The notes beneath the pieces were generated by a model. It saw only the letters and a program-made list of their open reading frames with translations. It was not told the origin of the DNA and did no database searches. Shown one piece after another: positions 1 through 6,754 of a stretch of DNA of 10,971 nt. The number at the start of each line of letters is the position of its first letter. Position 1 is the first letter of the stretch. The DNA lies in contig CAMBCD010000067.1 of assembly GCA_945863085.1 (NCBI GenBank), forward strand, positions 1-10,971, read 5' to 3'. Source of the stretch: Bordetella parapertussis. Its GTDB lineage: Bacteria > Pseudomonadota > Gammaproteobacteria > Burkholderiales > SG8-41. A program made the translations under genes and the position numbers.

Positions 1-1003
1 CATCCATCACGATCACCGCGCCGGAACCGAGCATCGAGCCGGCCTTGGCAATGGAGTCGTAATCCATGTCGGTGGCCATCATCACGTCGGCGGTCAGCAC
101 CGGCATCGACGAGCCGCCGGGGATGACGGCTTTCAGCTTGCGCCCGTCGCGCATGCCGCCGGCCATTTCCAGCAGCTTGGGGAACGGCGTGCCGAGTTTG
201 ACTTCAAAATTGCCCGGCCGCGCCACGTCACCCGAAACCGAAAACAGCTTGGTGCCGCCATTGTTGGGTTTGCCGAGATTGAGGAAAGCCTCGCCGCCGT
301 TGACGATGATCCACGGCACCGCAGCGAAGGTTTCGGTGTTGTTGATGGTGGTCGGTTTGCCGTACAGCCCGAAACTCGCGGGGAACGGCGGCTTGAAGCG
401 CGGCTGCCCCTTCTTGCCTTCGAGCGACTCCAGCAACGCGGTTTCTTCGCCGCAGATATAGGCGCCGTAACCGTGGTGGCCATGCAACTGGAAGGAAAAG
501 TCGGTGCCGAGGATTTTGTCGCCGAGATAACCCGCGGCGCGCGCCTCATCCAGCGCTTCCTCGAAGCGTTCGTAAACATCCCACACCTCGCCGTGGATGT
601 AGTTGTAACCCACGGTGATGCCCATCGCGTAACCGCCGATGATCATGCCCTCGATCAGGCTGTGCGGGTTGTAACGCAGGATGTCGCGATCCTTGAATGT
701 GCCCGGTTCGCCTTCGTCCGAATTACACACGAGGTATTTCTGGCCGGGGAACTGGCGCGGCATGAAGCTCCACTTCAGCCCCGTCGGGAAACCCGCACCG
801 CCGCGACCGCGCAGGGCGGATTTTTTCAGCTCGTTGACTATGTTCTCGGGCGGAATCTTCTCGGCGATGATTTTTTTCAGCGCTGCATAACCGCCACGCG
901 CTTCGTAATCCCTGAGTTTCCAGTTGGAACCATTGACGCCCTTCATGATCACGGCGTCGGGGCCAAACAGGTCACCGGCAAACGGTGGAATTGGTAAGCC
1001 CAT
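1..1003 (-). CDS. nuoF: NADH-quinone oxidoreductase subunit F (NuoF), 3'-truncated by window edge
   Basis: Peripheral-arm subunit of complex I that binds NADH and FMN and passes electrons into the Fe-S chain. About 334 residues are visible, starting [10 protein letters not shown]; family members are roughly 420-450 residues, so the C-terminus is off the left edge. The FMN/NADH-binding glycine-rich motif [13 protein letters not shown] is at about residues 66-78, followed by [14 protein letters not shown] at 93-106 and a [13 protein letters not shown] motif near the middle. The 4Fe-4S (N3) cysteine cluster expected near residue 350 is not in the window. The ATG shares its A with the TGA stop of nuoE (TGATG), a 1-nt overlap that implies translational coupling. 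It is the last visible gene of the minus-strand nuo cluster; nuoG should follow outside the window. The assignment is secure. Confidence 0.96.
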   Translation of the reverse strand, partial: MGLPIPPFAGDLFGPDAVIMKGVNGSNWKLRDYEARGGYAALKKIIAEKIPPENIVNELKKSALRGRGGAGFPTGLKWSFMPRQFPGQKYLVCNSDEGEPGTFKDRDILRYNPHSLIEGMIIGGYAMGITVGYNYIHGEVWDVYERFEEALDEARAAGYLGDKILGTDFSFQLHGHHGYGAYICGEETALLESLEGKKGQPRFKPPFPASFGLYGKPTTINNTETFAAVPWIIVNGGEAFLNLGKPNNGGTKLFSVSGDVARPGNFEVKLGTPFPKLLEMAGGMRDGRKLKAVIPGGSSMPVLTADVMMATDMDYDSIAKAGSMLGSGAVIVMD

Positions 1004-1506
1004 CACTTGGCCCCTTCCGTTTTAAGTTTGCCGATCAACTGATCAATCTTTTCCGGGCTCATCGCGCACAGCATCAGCTTGTTGTTCTGCAGCAGTACCG
1101 GCGCATCACCGCAGGCGCCCATACACTCGCCCTCCTTCAGCGTGAAAACGCCGTCGGCGGTGGTCTCGTTGTAACCGATGCCCAGCGCCTTTTTCAGGTG
1201 TTCCGCAGCATGCGTCGCGCCCTGCAGCGCGCAAGGCAGGTTGGTGCAGATGGTCAGCTTGTATTTACCGACGGGTTTCATGTTGTACATGGTGTAGAAG
1301 GTCGCGACCTCGTACACGGCGACCGGCGGCATGCCCAGGTACTGCGCGACAAAATCCATGGTCTCCGTCGCCAGCCAGCCCTTCTCATCCTGGGCAATGG
1401 TCAGCGCCGCCATCACCGCCGAATCCTTGCGCTCCGGCGGATACTTCGCCACGGCCTTGTCAATCTTCGCCAGCGATTCTGGAGACAACATCAGGGGCGC
1501 GTTCAT
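1003..1506 (-). CDS. nuoE: NADH-quinone oxidoreductase subunit E (NuoE, 24-kDa 2Fe-2S subunit)
   Basis: Complex I peripheral-arm subunit carrying the binuclear N1a cluster, partner of NuoF. The 167 residues match the family's usual length. It has a thioredoxin-like 2Fe-2S ferredoxin fold: an N-terminal helical part (to about residue 70, with [11 protein letters not shown]), then the four cluster ligands C87 and C92 (TICTNLPC) and C128 and C132 (GECMGAC). All four are present, so the subunit should be functional. It starts at an ATG 7 nt after the nuoD stop; the preceding GTGAGCG is only a weak ribosome-binding site, in keeping with coupling to nuoD. Its TGA overlaps the nuoF ATG by one base. 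Confidence 0.97.
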   Translation of the reverse strand: MNAPLMLSPESLAKIDKAVAKYPPERKDSAVMAALTIAQDEKGWLATETMDFVAQYLGMPPVAVYEVATFYTMYNMKPVGKYKLTICTNLPCALQGATHAAEHLKKALGIGYNETTADGVFTLKEGECMGACGDAPVLLQNNKLMLCAMSPEKIDQLIGKLKTEGAK

Positions 1507-1513
1507 CGCTCAC

Positions 1514-2767
1514 TCATCTGTCTATTTCCCCGAACACGATGTCCTGCGTACCGATGATCGCCACCACGTCGGCAATCATGTGGCCGCGGGCCATTTCATC
1601 GAGCGCTGCGAGATGGGCAAAACCCGGCGCGCGGATTTTCAGGCGGTACGGCTTGTTGGCGCCGTCAGACACCAGGTAAATGCCGAACTCGCCCTTGGGA
1701 TGCTCCACTGCCGCATAAGCCTCGCCCGGCGGCACATGCATGCCCTCGGTGAACAGCTTGAAATGGTGGATCAGCTCTTCCATATTGGTTTTCATCGCGA
1801 GGCGTGACGGCGGTGCAACCTTATGGCTGTCGGCCATCACCGGCCCCGGGTTCCTGCGCAGCCAGTCGACGCATTGTTTGACGATACGGTTCGACTGCCG
1901 CATTTCTTCGATGCGCACCAGATAACGGTCGTAACAGTCACCGTTGACGCCCACCGGGATGTCGAAATCCATGCGGTCATAGACTTCATAGGGCTGTTTC
2001 TTGCGCAGATCCCACTCGATACCCGAACCGCGAAGCATCGGCCCGGTAAAGCCCAGCGACAGCGCACGTTCCGGCGACACCACGCCAATGCCGACGGTGC
2101 GCTGTTTCCAGATGCGGTTGTCGGTCAGCAGGGTTTCGTATTCATCGACATAGGTCGGGAAGCGTTTGCTGAAATCTTCGATGAAATCGAGCAGCGAACC
2201 CTGGCGATTTTCGTTCATGCCTTTGATCGCTGCCGCGTTATGAATACGCGAGGCATGGTACTGCGGCATCGTGTCCGGCAGGTCGCGGTAAACACCACCC
2301 GGACGGTAGTAGGCGGCATGCATGCGCGCACCGGACACCGCTTCGTAGGTGTCGAACAGGTCTTCGCGCTCACGGAAGCAGTACAGGAACACCGTCATCG
2401 CGCCGATGTCGAGGCCATGGCAGCCCAGCCACAGCAGGTGGTTCAGCAGACGCGTGATTTCGTCGAACAGTACGCGGATGTACTGCGCGCGTTCCGGCAC
2501 TTCGATGCCGAGCAGCTTCTCGATGGCCATCACATAAGCGTGTTCATTGGCCATCATCGACACATAGTCGAGGCGGTCCATGTACGGCACCGACTGGATG
2601 AAGGTCTTGTGTTCGGCGAGTTTTTCGGTCGCGCGATGCAGCAGCCCGATATGCGGATCGGCGCGTTCGATGACTTCGCCGTCGAGTTCCAGCACCAGGC
2701 GCAACACGCCGTGGGCTGCCGGATGCTGCGGGCCAAAGTTCATCGTGTAATTTTTGATTTCGGCCAT
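1514..2767 (-). CDS. nuoD: NADH-quinone oxidoreductase subunit D (NuoD, 49-kDa subunit)
   Basis: Complex I connecting-module subunit that forms the quinone-binding pocket together with NuoB; it is related to the NiFe-hydrogenase large subunit. The 417 residues fit a stand-alone NuoD, not a NuoCD fusion. The N-terminal signature [15 protein letters not shown] is at 10-24 and supplies the conserved His pair of the quinone site. LLHRATEKL follows at 42-50, and [10 protein letters not shown] at 59-68, whose final Tyr is the expected quinone-site tyrosine by family knowledge. The C-terminus [12 protein letters not shown] is typical. It begins 2 nt after the nuoC stop and ends 7 nt before nuoE, so it is translated within a tightly packed operon. 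Confidence 0.98.
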   Translation of the reverse strand: MAEIKNYTMNFGPQHPAAHGVLRLVLELDGEVIERADPHIGLLHRATEKLAEHKTFIQSVPYMDRLDYVSMMANEHAYVMAIEKLLGIEVPERAQYIRVLFDEITRLLNHLLWLGCHGLDIGAMTVFLYCFREREDLFDTYEAVSGARMHAAYYRPGGVYRDLPDTMPQYHASRIHNAAAIKGMNENRQGSLLDFIEDFSKRFPTYVDEYETLLTDNRIWKQRTVGIGVVSPERALSLGFTGPMLRGSGIEWDLRKKQPYEVYDRMDFDIPVGVNGDCYDRYLVRIEEMRQSNRIVKQCVDWLRRNPGPVMADSHKVAPPSRLAMKTNMEELIHHFKLFTEGMHVPPGEAYAAVEHPKGEFGIYLVSDGANKPYRLKIRAPGFAHLAALDEMARGHMIADVVAIIGTQDIVFGEIDR

Positions 2768-2769
2768 GC

Positions 2770-3384
2770 CTAACCCTTGCGGAAACCTTCAGAGTCCGCG
2801 TAGTGCTCCTCGCGGACGATACGCGGCGTGATCACGCGCGGCTCGATGGTCACCGGCTGGTAAATGACGCGCTGCTGGTCGGGGTCGTAACGCATTTCGA
2901 CGTTGCCCGACAGCGGAAAATCCTTGCGGAAGGGATGACCGACAAAACCATAGTCGGTCAGCAGCCGGCGCAGGTCCGGGTGCCCGGTGAACATGATGCC
3001 GTAGAGGTCGAAGGCCTCGCGCTCATACCAGTTGGCGGATGACCACAGCTCGAGCACCGACGCCACCACCGGGAAACCATCGTCCGGTGCAAACACGCGC
3101 AGCCGCAGCCGCCAGTTATGGGCAATGCTCAGCAGGTGGTACACCACCGCGAAACGCAATCCCTGCCAGCTGCCTTCGCCATGGTCGCTGTAATCCATGC
3201 CGCAAAGGTCGATCAATTGCTCGAACTGCAGCGACTGGTCGTCGCGCAGGATTGCACCGGCGGCGAGCAGTTGTTCTGCCTTCACCACCACGGTCACCTC
3301 GCCCAGCGCGGTGGTAGCGCTGACCAGTTTTTCGCCGAGCGCGGTCTGCAACGCGGCGGTCAGGGTTTCGAGGCGGGTGGTCAT
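2770..3384 (-). CDS. nuoC: NADH-quinone oxidoreductase subunit C (NuoC, 30-kDa subunit)
   Basis: Structural subunit of the complex I connecting module (30-kDa family), 204 residues, of usual length. The family signature runs from about residue 121 to 147, with [10 protein letters not shown], then HPDLRRLL and DYGF, followed by [10 protein letters not shown]. The reading frame stays open far upstream (to about 3969), but that part overlaps nuoB and encodes nothing family-like. The ATG at 3384, beginning [12 protein letters not shown], gives the right length and follows the nuoB stop by 26 nt. No clear Shine-Dalgarno is visible just upstream (CCAGCCAACCTTC-ATG), so coupling to nuoB translation is likely. 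It ends 2 nt before the nuoD start. Confidence 0.96.
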   Translation of the reverse strand: MTTRLETLTAALQTALGEKLVSATTALGEVTVVVKAEQLLAAGAILRDDQSLQFEQLIDLCGMDYSDHGEGSWQGLRFAVVYHLLSIAHNWRLRLRVFAPDDGFPVVASVLELWSSANWYEREAFDLYGIMFTGHPDLRRLLTDYGFVGHPFRKDFPLSGNVEMRYDPDQQRVIYQPVTIEPRVITPRIVREEHYADSEGFRKG

Positions 3385-3410
3385 GAAGGTTGGCTGGCGG
3401 CTGGTGACGG

Positions 3411-3902
3411 CTAGCGGGAAATGGTGTTGGTGCGCTTGATCTTGTTCTGCAGCTGGATGATGCCGTAGAGCAGCGCCTCGGCAGTCGGCGGACAGCCCGG
3501 CACGTAAATGTCGACGGGCACGATGCGGTCGCAGCCGCGGACCACCGAATAGGAATAATGGTAATAACCGCCGCCGTTGGCGCAGGACCCCATCGAGATC
3601 ACCCAGCGCGGCTCGGCCATCTGGTCGTAAACCTTGCGCAGCGCCGGCGCCATCTTGTTGCACAGCGTGCCGGCAACGATCATCACGTCGGACTGGCGCG
3701 GGCTGGGACGGAACACGATGCCGAACCGGTCGAGGTCGTAACGCGCAGCACCGGCATGCATCATTTCCACGGCGCAGCAGGCCAGACCGAAGGTCATCGG
3801 CCACAACGAGCCGGTGCGCGTCCAGTTGACCAGTGCATCGACCGACGTGGTCATGAAACCCTTGTCGTTCAGGTTTTCGTTGAGGGTTTCGATGGCGCCC
3901 AT
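3411..3902 (-). CDS. nuoB: NADH-quinone oxidoreductase subunit B (NuoB, PSST subunit, N2 cluster)
   Basis: Complex I subunit that carries the terminal 4Fe-4S cluster N2 and hands electrons to quinone at the NuoB/NuoD interface. The 163 residues match the family. The N2 ligands are all visible: tandem C42-C43 ([10 protein letters not shown]), C107 ([12 protein letters not shown]) and C137 ([11 protein letters not shown]). It starts at an ATG with a good ribosome-binding site (GAGGTAAACC-ATG), stronger than those of the genes after it. That fits its position as the first gene after a 154-nt gap from nuoA. It ends in TAG 26 nt before nuoC. Confidence 0.98.
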   Translation of the reverse strand: MGAIETLNENLNDKGFMTTSVDALVNWTRTGSLWPMTFGLACCAVEMMHAGAARYDLDRFGIVFRPSPRQSDVMIVAGTLCNKMAPALRKVYDQMAEPRWVISMGSCANGGGYYHYSYSVVRGCDRIVPVDIYVPGCPPTAEALLYGIIQLQNKIKRTNTISR

Positions 3903-3938
3903 GGTTTACCTCGAGCCTTTGGTTGGGAGACGGCTCTT

Positions 3939-4055
3939 GTCGGCGCCTCCGAACGGTTTTGGCAAGCAACTCACAGCCATGGGTCGGCGCCCGAACTCAT
4001 TCGCCTGACTCGCATCCCCGCGCAAGCGCGGGGCCCCTGCTCGGTGGCTCATTCG
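3939..4055. repeat. Repeat-like insert with GC hairpin in the nuoA-nuoB gap
   Basis: The only long gap inside the nuo cluster. It contains a perfect 7-bp hairpin at 4016-4033 (CCCCGCG-CAAG-CGCGGGG). Two near-copies of a direct repeat are present: GTCGGCGCCTCCGAAC at 3939-3954 and GTCGGCGCCCGAAC at 3983-3996. CTCATTCG occurs twice, at 3996-4003 and 4048-4055, the second copy directly beside the nuoA stop codon. No T-tract follows the hairpin on either strand, so it is not a standard terminator and read-through into nuoB is expected. This layout resembles dispersed intergenic repeats of betaproteobacteria, but copy number elsewhere in the genome cannot be seen here. Confidence 0.55.
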
Positions 4056-4056
4056 T

Positions 4057-4425
4057 TCACTCCCACTCCAACGCCCCTTTTTTCCACTCATAAATAAAGC
4101 CCACAACCAGAATGGCAAGGAAAATCATCATGGAAAAGAACCCGAACAGGCCGAGTTCCTGCAGCACCACGGCCCAGGGAAACAGGAAAGCAATTTCAAG
4201 GTCGAACAGGATGAACAGGATTGCGACCAGGTAATAACGCACATCGAAGCGCATGCGGGCGTCTTCGAAGGCCTCGAAGCCGCACTCGTAGGGCGACAAT
4301 TTCTGCTGGTCGGGACGGTGCGACCCGACGACACGGCTGGCGATCCAGCCGGCGGCAACCGGAGCGACGCCGAAGGCGAGGCCGACGGCGATAAACATCA
4401 GAATCGGAAAATAGCCTTCCAGCAT
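4057..4425 (-). CDS. nuoA: NADH-quinone oxidoreductase subunit A (NuoA)
   Basis: Small membrane subunit of complex I next to the quinone pocket. It has 122 residues, close to the usual size of about 120. Three hydrophobic helices are visible: about 6-29, 63-86 and 91-112. The family signature lies between the first two: [20 protein letters not shown] at 44-63, then [12 protein letters not shown] at 74-85, with the conserved acidic D75 and E77. The ATG at 4425 is preceded by AGAAGGCAGCAG, giving a modest ribosome-binding site. It is the first nuo gene after tRNA-Leu, and the downstream gap to nuoB is unusually long. Confidence 0.97.
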   Translation of the reverse strand: MLEGYFPILMFIAVGLAFGVAPVAAGWIASRVVGSHRPDQQKLSPYECGFEAFEDARMRFDVRYYLVAILFILFDLEIAFLFPWAVVLQELGLFGFFSMMIFLAILVVGFIYEWKKGALEWE

Positions 4426-4460
4426 CTGCTGCCTTCTGCAACGTTACGTGAAACTTTGCG

Positions 4461-4474
4461 GCCCGTTGCCGGGC
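4461..4474 (-). other. Short GNRA-type hairpin between tRNA-Leu and nuoA
   Basis: Read on the minus strand, GCCCG-GCAA-CGGGC forms a 5-bp GC stem with a GCAA tetraloop, placed 27 nt beyond the tRNA CCA and 35 nt before the nuoA ATG. No run of T follows, so it does not look like an intrinsic terminator. It could be a stability or processing element in the leader of nuo mRNA. That is inference from structure and position only. Confidence 0.3.
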
Positions 4475-4501
4475 GCCCCTGCACTGCCTGTGCCACTCAT
4501 C

Positions 4502-4586
4502 TGGTGTCGACGGAGAGACTCGAACTCTCACGGCTTTCGCCACCGCCCCCTCAAGACGGCGTGTCTACCAATTCCACCACGTCGAC
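4502..4586 (-). tRNA. tRNA-Leu (anticodon GAG)
   Basis: An 85-nt class II tRNA with encoded CCA. The acceptor stem is GTCGACG paired with CGTCGAC, the discriminator base is A, then CCA. The D-arm region is GTGGAATTGGTAGACAC. The anticodon stem CCGTC/GGCGG encloses loop TTGAGGG, giving anticodon GAG, which reads CUC and CUU leucine codons. A long variable arm GGC-GAAA-GCC is present, as required for tRNA-Leu. The T stem is GAGAG/CTCTC with loop TTCGAGT. It sits between secG and nuoA on the same strand; secG next to a GAG leucine tRNA is also known from E. coli (leuU). With no terminator seen on either side, it is probably processed from a longer transcript. Confidence 0.96.
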
Positions 4587-4706
4587 TTATTTGTTGCTGT
4601 CATGAACCGGCGAGGTCACTGCGGCCGGTTGCATCACTCCTGCTTTTGCTGCCTTGTTTGCGAACTTGTTTGGGTACTAACCTGGGTAACTTCTTGCTTG
4701 GCAACC

Positions 4707-5114
4707 TTATTTGGGGGCGCTTACGGGTACATCCCCCGCCTTGGCATCACCCGCGGCAGCCGGCGCCTGGGGCACCGGTACCGCGGAAGCCGGCACTGAT
4801 GGCGGCGGCGTCGGTATCTGTGCGGGCAAAGACGACGACGCGGGCTGCTCCACCGGTTGCGCCATGAGGCCCTTGTCCGTGGTTTTCTTCGACGAGACTA
4901 TGGTCAGGCCTATGCTGGTGACGAAAAATATCGTCGCGATGACTGCCGTGGTGCGGCTGAGGAAATTGGCCGAACCGGACGAGCCGAACACACTGCCCGC
5001 GGAACCGCTGCCAAATGCCGCGCCCATGTCAGCGCCCTTGCCATGTTGCAACAGCACCAGACCGATGATGGTCAATGCTGCGATTACGTGTACCACCAGA
5101 ATCGCGACTTCCAT
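4707..5114 (-). CDS. secG: Preprotein translocase subunit SecG
   Basis: Small accessory subunit of the SecYEG translocon, which helps SecA-driven export across the inner membrane. It has 135 residues: a transmembrane helix at about 2-22, the conserved cytoplasmic loop LLQHGKGADMGAAFGSGSAG at 21-40 followed by VFGSSGSANFLSRTTA, and a second helix at about 55-74. After that comes a variable Pro/Ala/Ser-rich tail to the end, longer than in E. coli but common in betaproteobacteria. The ATG at 5114 has AAGGTAG about 7 nt upstream. The stop falls just after a five-C run (G5 on the plus strand, 4713-4717); a one-base slip there would extend the tail by about 26 codons. It lies 38 nt after tpiA in the same direction. 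Confidence 0.95.
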   Translation of the reverse strand: MEVAILVVHVIAALTIIGLVLLQHGKGADMGAAFGSGSAGSVFGSSGSANFLSRTTAVIATIFFVTSIGLTIVSSKKTTDKGLMAQPVEQPASSSLPAQIPTPPPSVPASAVPVPQAPAAAGDAKAGDVPVSAPK

Positions 5115-5129
5115 GCCGTTTCTACCTTG

Positions 5130-5154
5130 TTTACCGCGTTTAATTTACCGCGTT
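5130..5154. repeat. Short direct repeat spanning the tpiA stop and the tpiA-secG gap
   Basis: The 11-mer TTTACCGCGTT occurs at 5130-5140 and again at 5144-5154, the second copy running into the tpiA stop codon. It is probably a small local duplication in the 38-nt spacer. No function is evident. Confidence 0.5.
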
Positions 5155-5929
5155 AATGTTTCTGCGCCGCCGCCCGGCAGATCGCAGCAAATTCTTCAGC
5201 CACCAGCGCGGCACCGCCGATCAGGCCGCCATCAATATCCGGCATTGCAAACAACTGACCGGCATTGGCTGCCTTCACGCTGCCGCCATACACAATACGC
5301 ACTGCATCAGCCACCGCAGGATCCGCATTCGCCACCTGGCCGCGAATGAAGGCATGTACTGCCTGCGCCTCCTGTGACGTTGCCGTCTTGCCGGTACCGA
5401 TCGCCCACACCGGTTCATAGGCAATCACCGAATTCCGCAACGCCGCCGCAGCTGAACGCCTGATCACCGCCTGCAACTGCCTGGCCACCACTGCTTCGGT
5501 CGTTCCGGCTTCGCGTTCCGCCAGTGTTTCACCCACGCACAGCATCGGCATCAATCCCGCCTGCTGCGCCACTGTAAACTTCTCCGCCACCAGTTCATCG
5601 GTCTCGCCGAACAGCGCACGCCGTTCGGAATGCCCGACGATCACATGACTGCAACCCATATCCTTCAGCATCGCCGCCGAAACACCACCGGTGTAGGCGC
5701 CGTTGCCGTACTGGCACAAGTCCTGTCCGCCCAGCGCCGTTTTCGAACCGCGGAGCAGCGGCCGCAGCTGCGACAGATAAACATGCGGCGGACAAATTAC
5801 GGTTTCAACAGCTACGGTTTCGGCAGCGGTAATTTCCGCCAGAGCGGGTAGTAGAACCTGCAACAAGGCCTCGTTCGAAGCCAGATTGCCATTCATTTTC
5901 CAGTTACCTGCGACGAACTTGACCCGCAT
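5153..5929 (-). CDS. tpiA: Triose-phosphate isomerase
   Basis: Glycolytic and gluconeogenic enzyme interconverting dihydroxyacetone phosphate and glyceraldehyde 3-phosphate in the cytoplasm. It is a 258-residue TIM barrel of standard length. Catalytic residues are visible: K11 in GNWKMNG, H100 in VGHSERRALFGE, and E172 in AYEPVWAIGTGKT. The phosphate-binding motifs YGGSVKAAN (214-222) and GGLIGGAAL (234-242) are also present. I chose the ATG at 5929 (MRVKFVAGNWK). The frame is open to a TTG at 5986, but that codon lies inside the -35 element of the promoter, upstream of the expected transcript start. GGACCGG just before the ATG offers a partial ribosome-binding site. It is the first gene of the block leading into secG, tRNA-Leu and nuo. 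Confidence 0.97.
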   Translation of the reverse strand: MRVKFVAGNWKMNGNLASNEALLQVLLPALAEITAAETVAVETVICPPHVYLSQLRPLLRGSKTALGGQDLCQYGNGAYTGGVSAAMLKDMGCSHVIVGHSERRALFGETDELVAEKFTVAQQAGLMPMLCVGETLAEREAGTTEAVVARQLQAVIRRSAAAALRNSVIAYEPVWAIGTGKTATSQEAQAVHAFIRGQVANADPAVADAVRIVYGGSVKAANAGQLFAMPDIDGGLIGGAALVAEEFAAICRAAAQKH

Positions 5930-5957
5930 TTCCGGTCCAGCTTGAGTAAACCGTCGG

Positions 5958-5986
5958 ATTTTACCGATTGCACCGAATCCGGTCAA
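5958..5986 (-). promoter_or_regulatory. Sigma70-type promoter for tpiA and the downstream block
   Basis: On the minus strand, -35 TTGACC (5981-5986) and -10 TAAAAT (5958-5963) are separated by exactly 17 bp. This predicts a transcript start near 5951 and a 5' leader of about 22 nt before the tpiA ATG at 5929. A short inverted repeat, CCGGT (5979-5983) with ACCGG (5992-5996), overlaps the -35 and could be an operator. The promoter call rests on consensus match and position. Confidence 0.65.
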
Positions 5987-6025
5987 TTTGAACCGGTTAT
6001 TGTTGCGCCGCGAAAGCCGTATGAA

Positions 6026-6574
6026 TTAAAAAGGATTTTCGCCGATTGGGCCCGCTGTGACCACGGCGCAAATGCGCTGCATCATGGCCGGCCTGGGTTG
6101 CTCCACATACAGATCCTCATAAGCCACCACCCGGGCCGGGCCCACGGCACGCAGCAATTCGCCCCGCTGCAGCAGAAAATCCGGGTTGGCGGGACGGCCG
6201 TAAGCCTCGTTGCCCTGCGCAAAAGTCTCGTAAATCAGCACACTACCCGGAGCCAGCGTCGCCATCAGGGCCGGGAACAGCGGCCGGTGCAGGTAATTGG
6301 TGACCACCACGGCGGCAAACTGCTGTCCGGCACAGGGCCAGGGCCCGTTCTCGATATCAGCGCACAACGCAGAAATGCCGGCCTGACCTGCCAATGCAGT
6401 GATCGCAGCAGGATCACGATCCACGGCAGTCACCGGATGGCCACGCGCAGCGAAAAACAGCGAATGGCGGCCGCCGCCGCAGGCCACGTCCAGCACGGGG
6501 CCGCCGGCAGGCACCAGCGGCGCCCAGCGCTGCACCCAGGCCGAGGGCCTTGCCACAGCAAGATGTCCTGTCAT
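6026..6574 (-). CDS. Class I SAM-dependent methyltransferase, substrate unknown
   Basis: A 182-residue cytoplasmic protein with a Rossmann-type methyltransferase core. Motif I VLDVACGGGRHS is at 27-38, and the acidic motif II residue is in VTAVDRDP (48-55; D52 should contact the SAM ribose). CADIENGPWP at 71-80 and the motif IV-like FAAVVVTNYLHRPLF at 86-100 follow. The C-terminal half (IYETFAQGNEAYGRP) resembles small TehB-like or generic methyltransferases, but the acceptor cannot be told from sequence. The ATG at 6574 is preferred because AAGGGAG lies 5 nt upstream; a GTG two codons earlier would sit inside that ribosome-binding site. It lies 96 nt upstream of tpiA in the same direction, yet tpiA has its own promoter, so joint function is not implied. 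Confidence 0.85.
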   Translation of the reverse strand: MTGHLAVARPSAWVQRWAPLVPAGGPVLDVACGGGRHSLFFAARGHPVTAVDRDPAAITALAGQAGISALCADIENGPWPCAGQQFAAVVVTNYLHRPLFPALMATLAPGSVLIYETFAQGNEAYGRPANPDFLLQRGELLRAVGPARVVAYEDLYVEQPRPAMMQRICAVVTAGPIGENPF

Positions 6575-6606
6575 GGCCACTCCCTTGCAAAAATCATATT
6601 TTAATC

Positions 6607-6625
6607 AAATACCTACGAAATACCT
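6607..6625. repeat. 11-bp-phased direct repeat upstream of the methyltransferase gene
   Basis: AAATACCT occurs at 6607-6614 and 6618-6625, an 11-bp period that places both copies on the same face of the helix. The pair lies 33-51 bp upstream of the methyltransferase ATG and in the divergent region shared with the Bug receptor gene. It could be a tandem regulator site; this is inference only. Confidence 0.25.
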
Positions 6626-6656
6626 GCGAGCGCGGCACAAAATCAGAGCAACGCGC

Positions 6657-6686
6657 TTGCATCGCCGCCACGATCTCCTCTAGGCT
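6657..6686 (+). promoter_or_regulatory. Possible promoter for the Bug receptor gene
   Basis: TTGCAT (6657-6662) and TAGGCT (6681-6686) are spaced 18 bp apart and lie about 70 bp before the receptor ATG. The -10 matches the consensus poorly (three of six bases), so this is only a candidate. Confidence 0.25.
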
Positions 6687-6743
6687 GTCCAGACAATAAA
6701 AACAGGCAGTCGTGGATTTTTCAACGCATCACCAAACCAACTC

Positions 6744-6750
6744 GGAGGAG
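6744..6750 (+). promoter_or_regulatory. Strong Shine-Dalgarno fixing the Bug receptor start
   Basis: GGAGGAG ends 4 nt before the ATG at 6755. It is the strongest ribosome-binding site in the window and settles the start codon of the receptor gene. Confidence 0.8.
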
Positions 6751-6754
6751 AACC

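Noticed and set aside
1823..2773. 316-residue plus-strand frame opposite nuoD
   Set aside because: It lies wholly antisense to nuoD, has His/Arg/Val-rich composition typical of a shadow frame and no recognisable domain.
3385..3969. Long minus-strand frame extending nuoC upstream to a 399-residue protein
   Set aside because: The extra part overlaps nuoB in another frame, is Arg-rich and has no family similarity; nuoC homologues start at the ATG at 3384.
4461..4474. Hairpin as an intrinsic terminator after tRNA-Leu
   Set aside because: The stem is only 5 bp and no T-run follows on the minus strand.
5930..5986. N-terminal extension of triose-phosphate isomerase from a TTG codon
   Set aside because: The codon lies in the -35 element and the extra 19 residues are not part of the TIM barrel family start.
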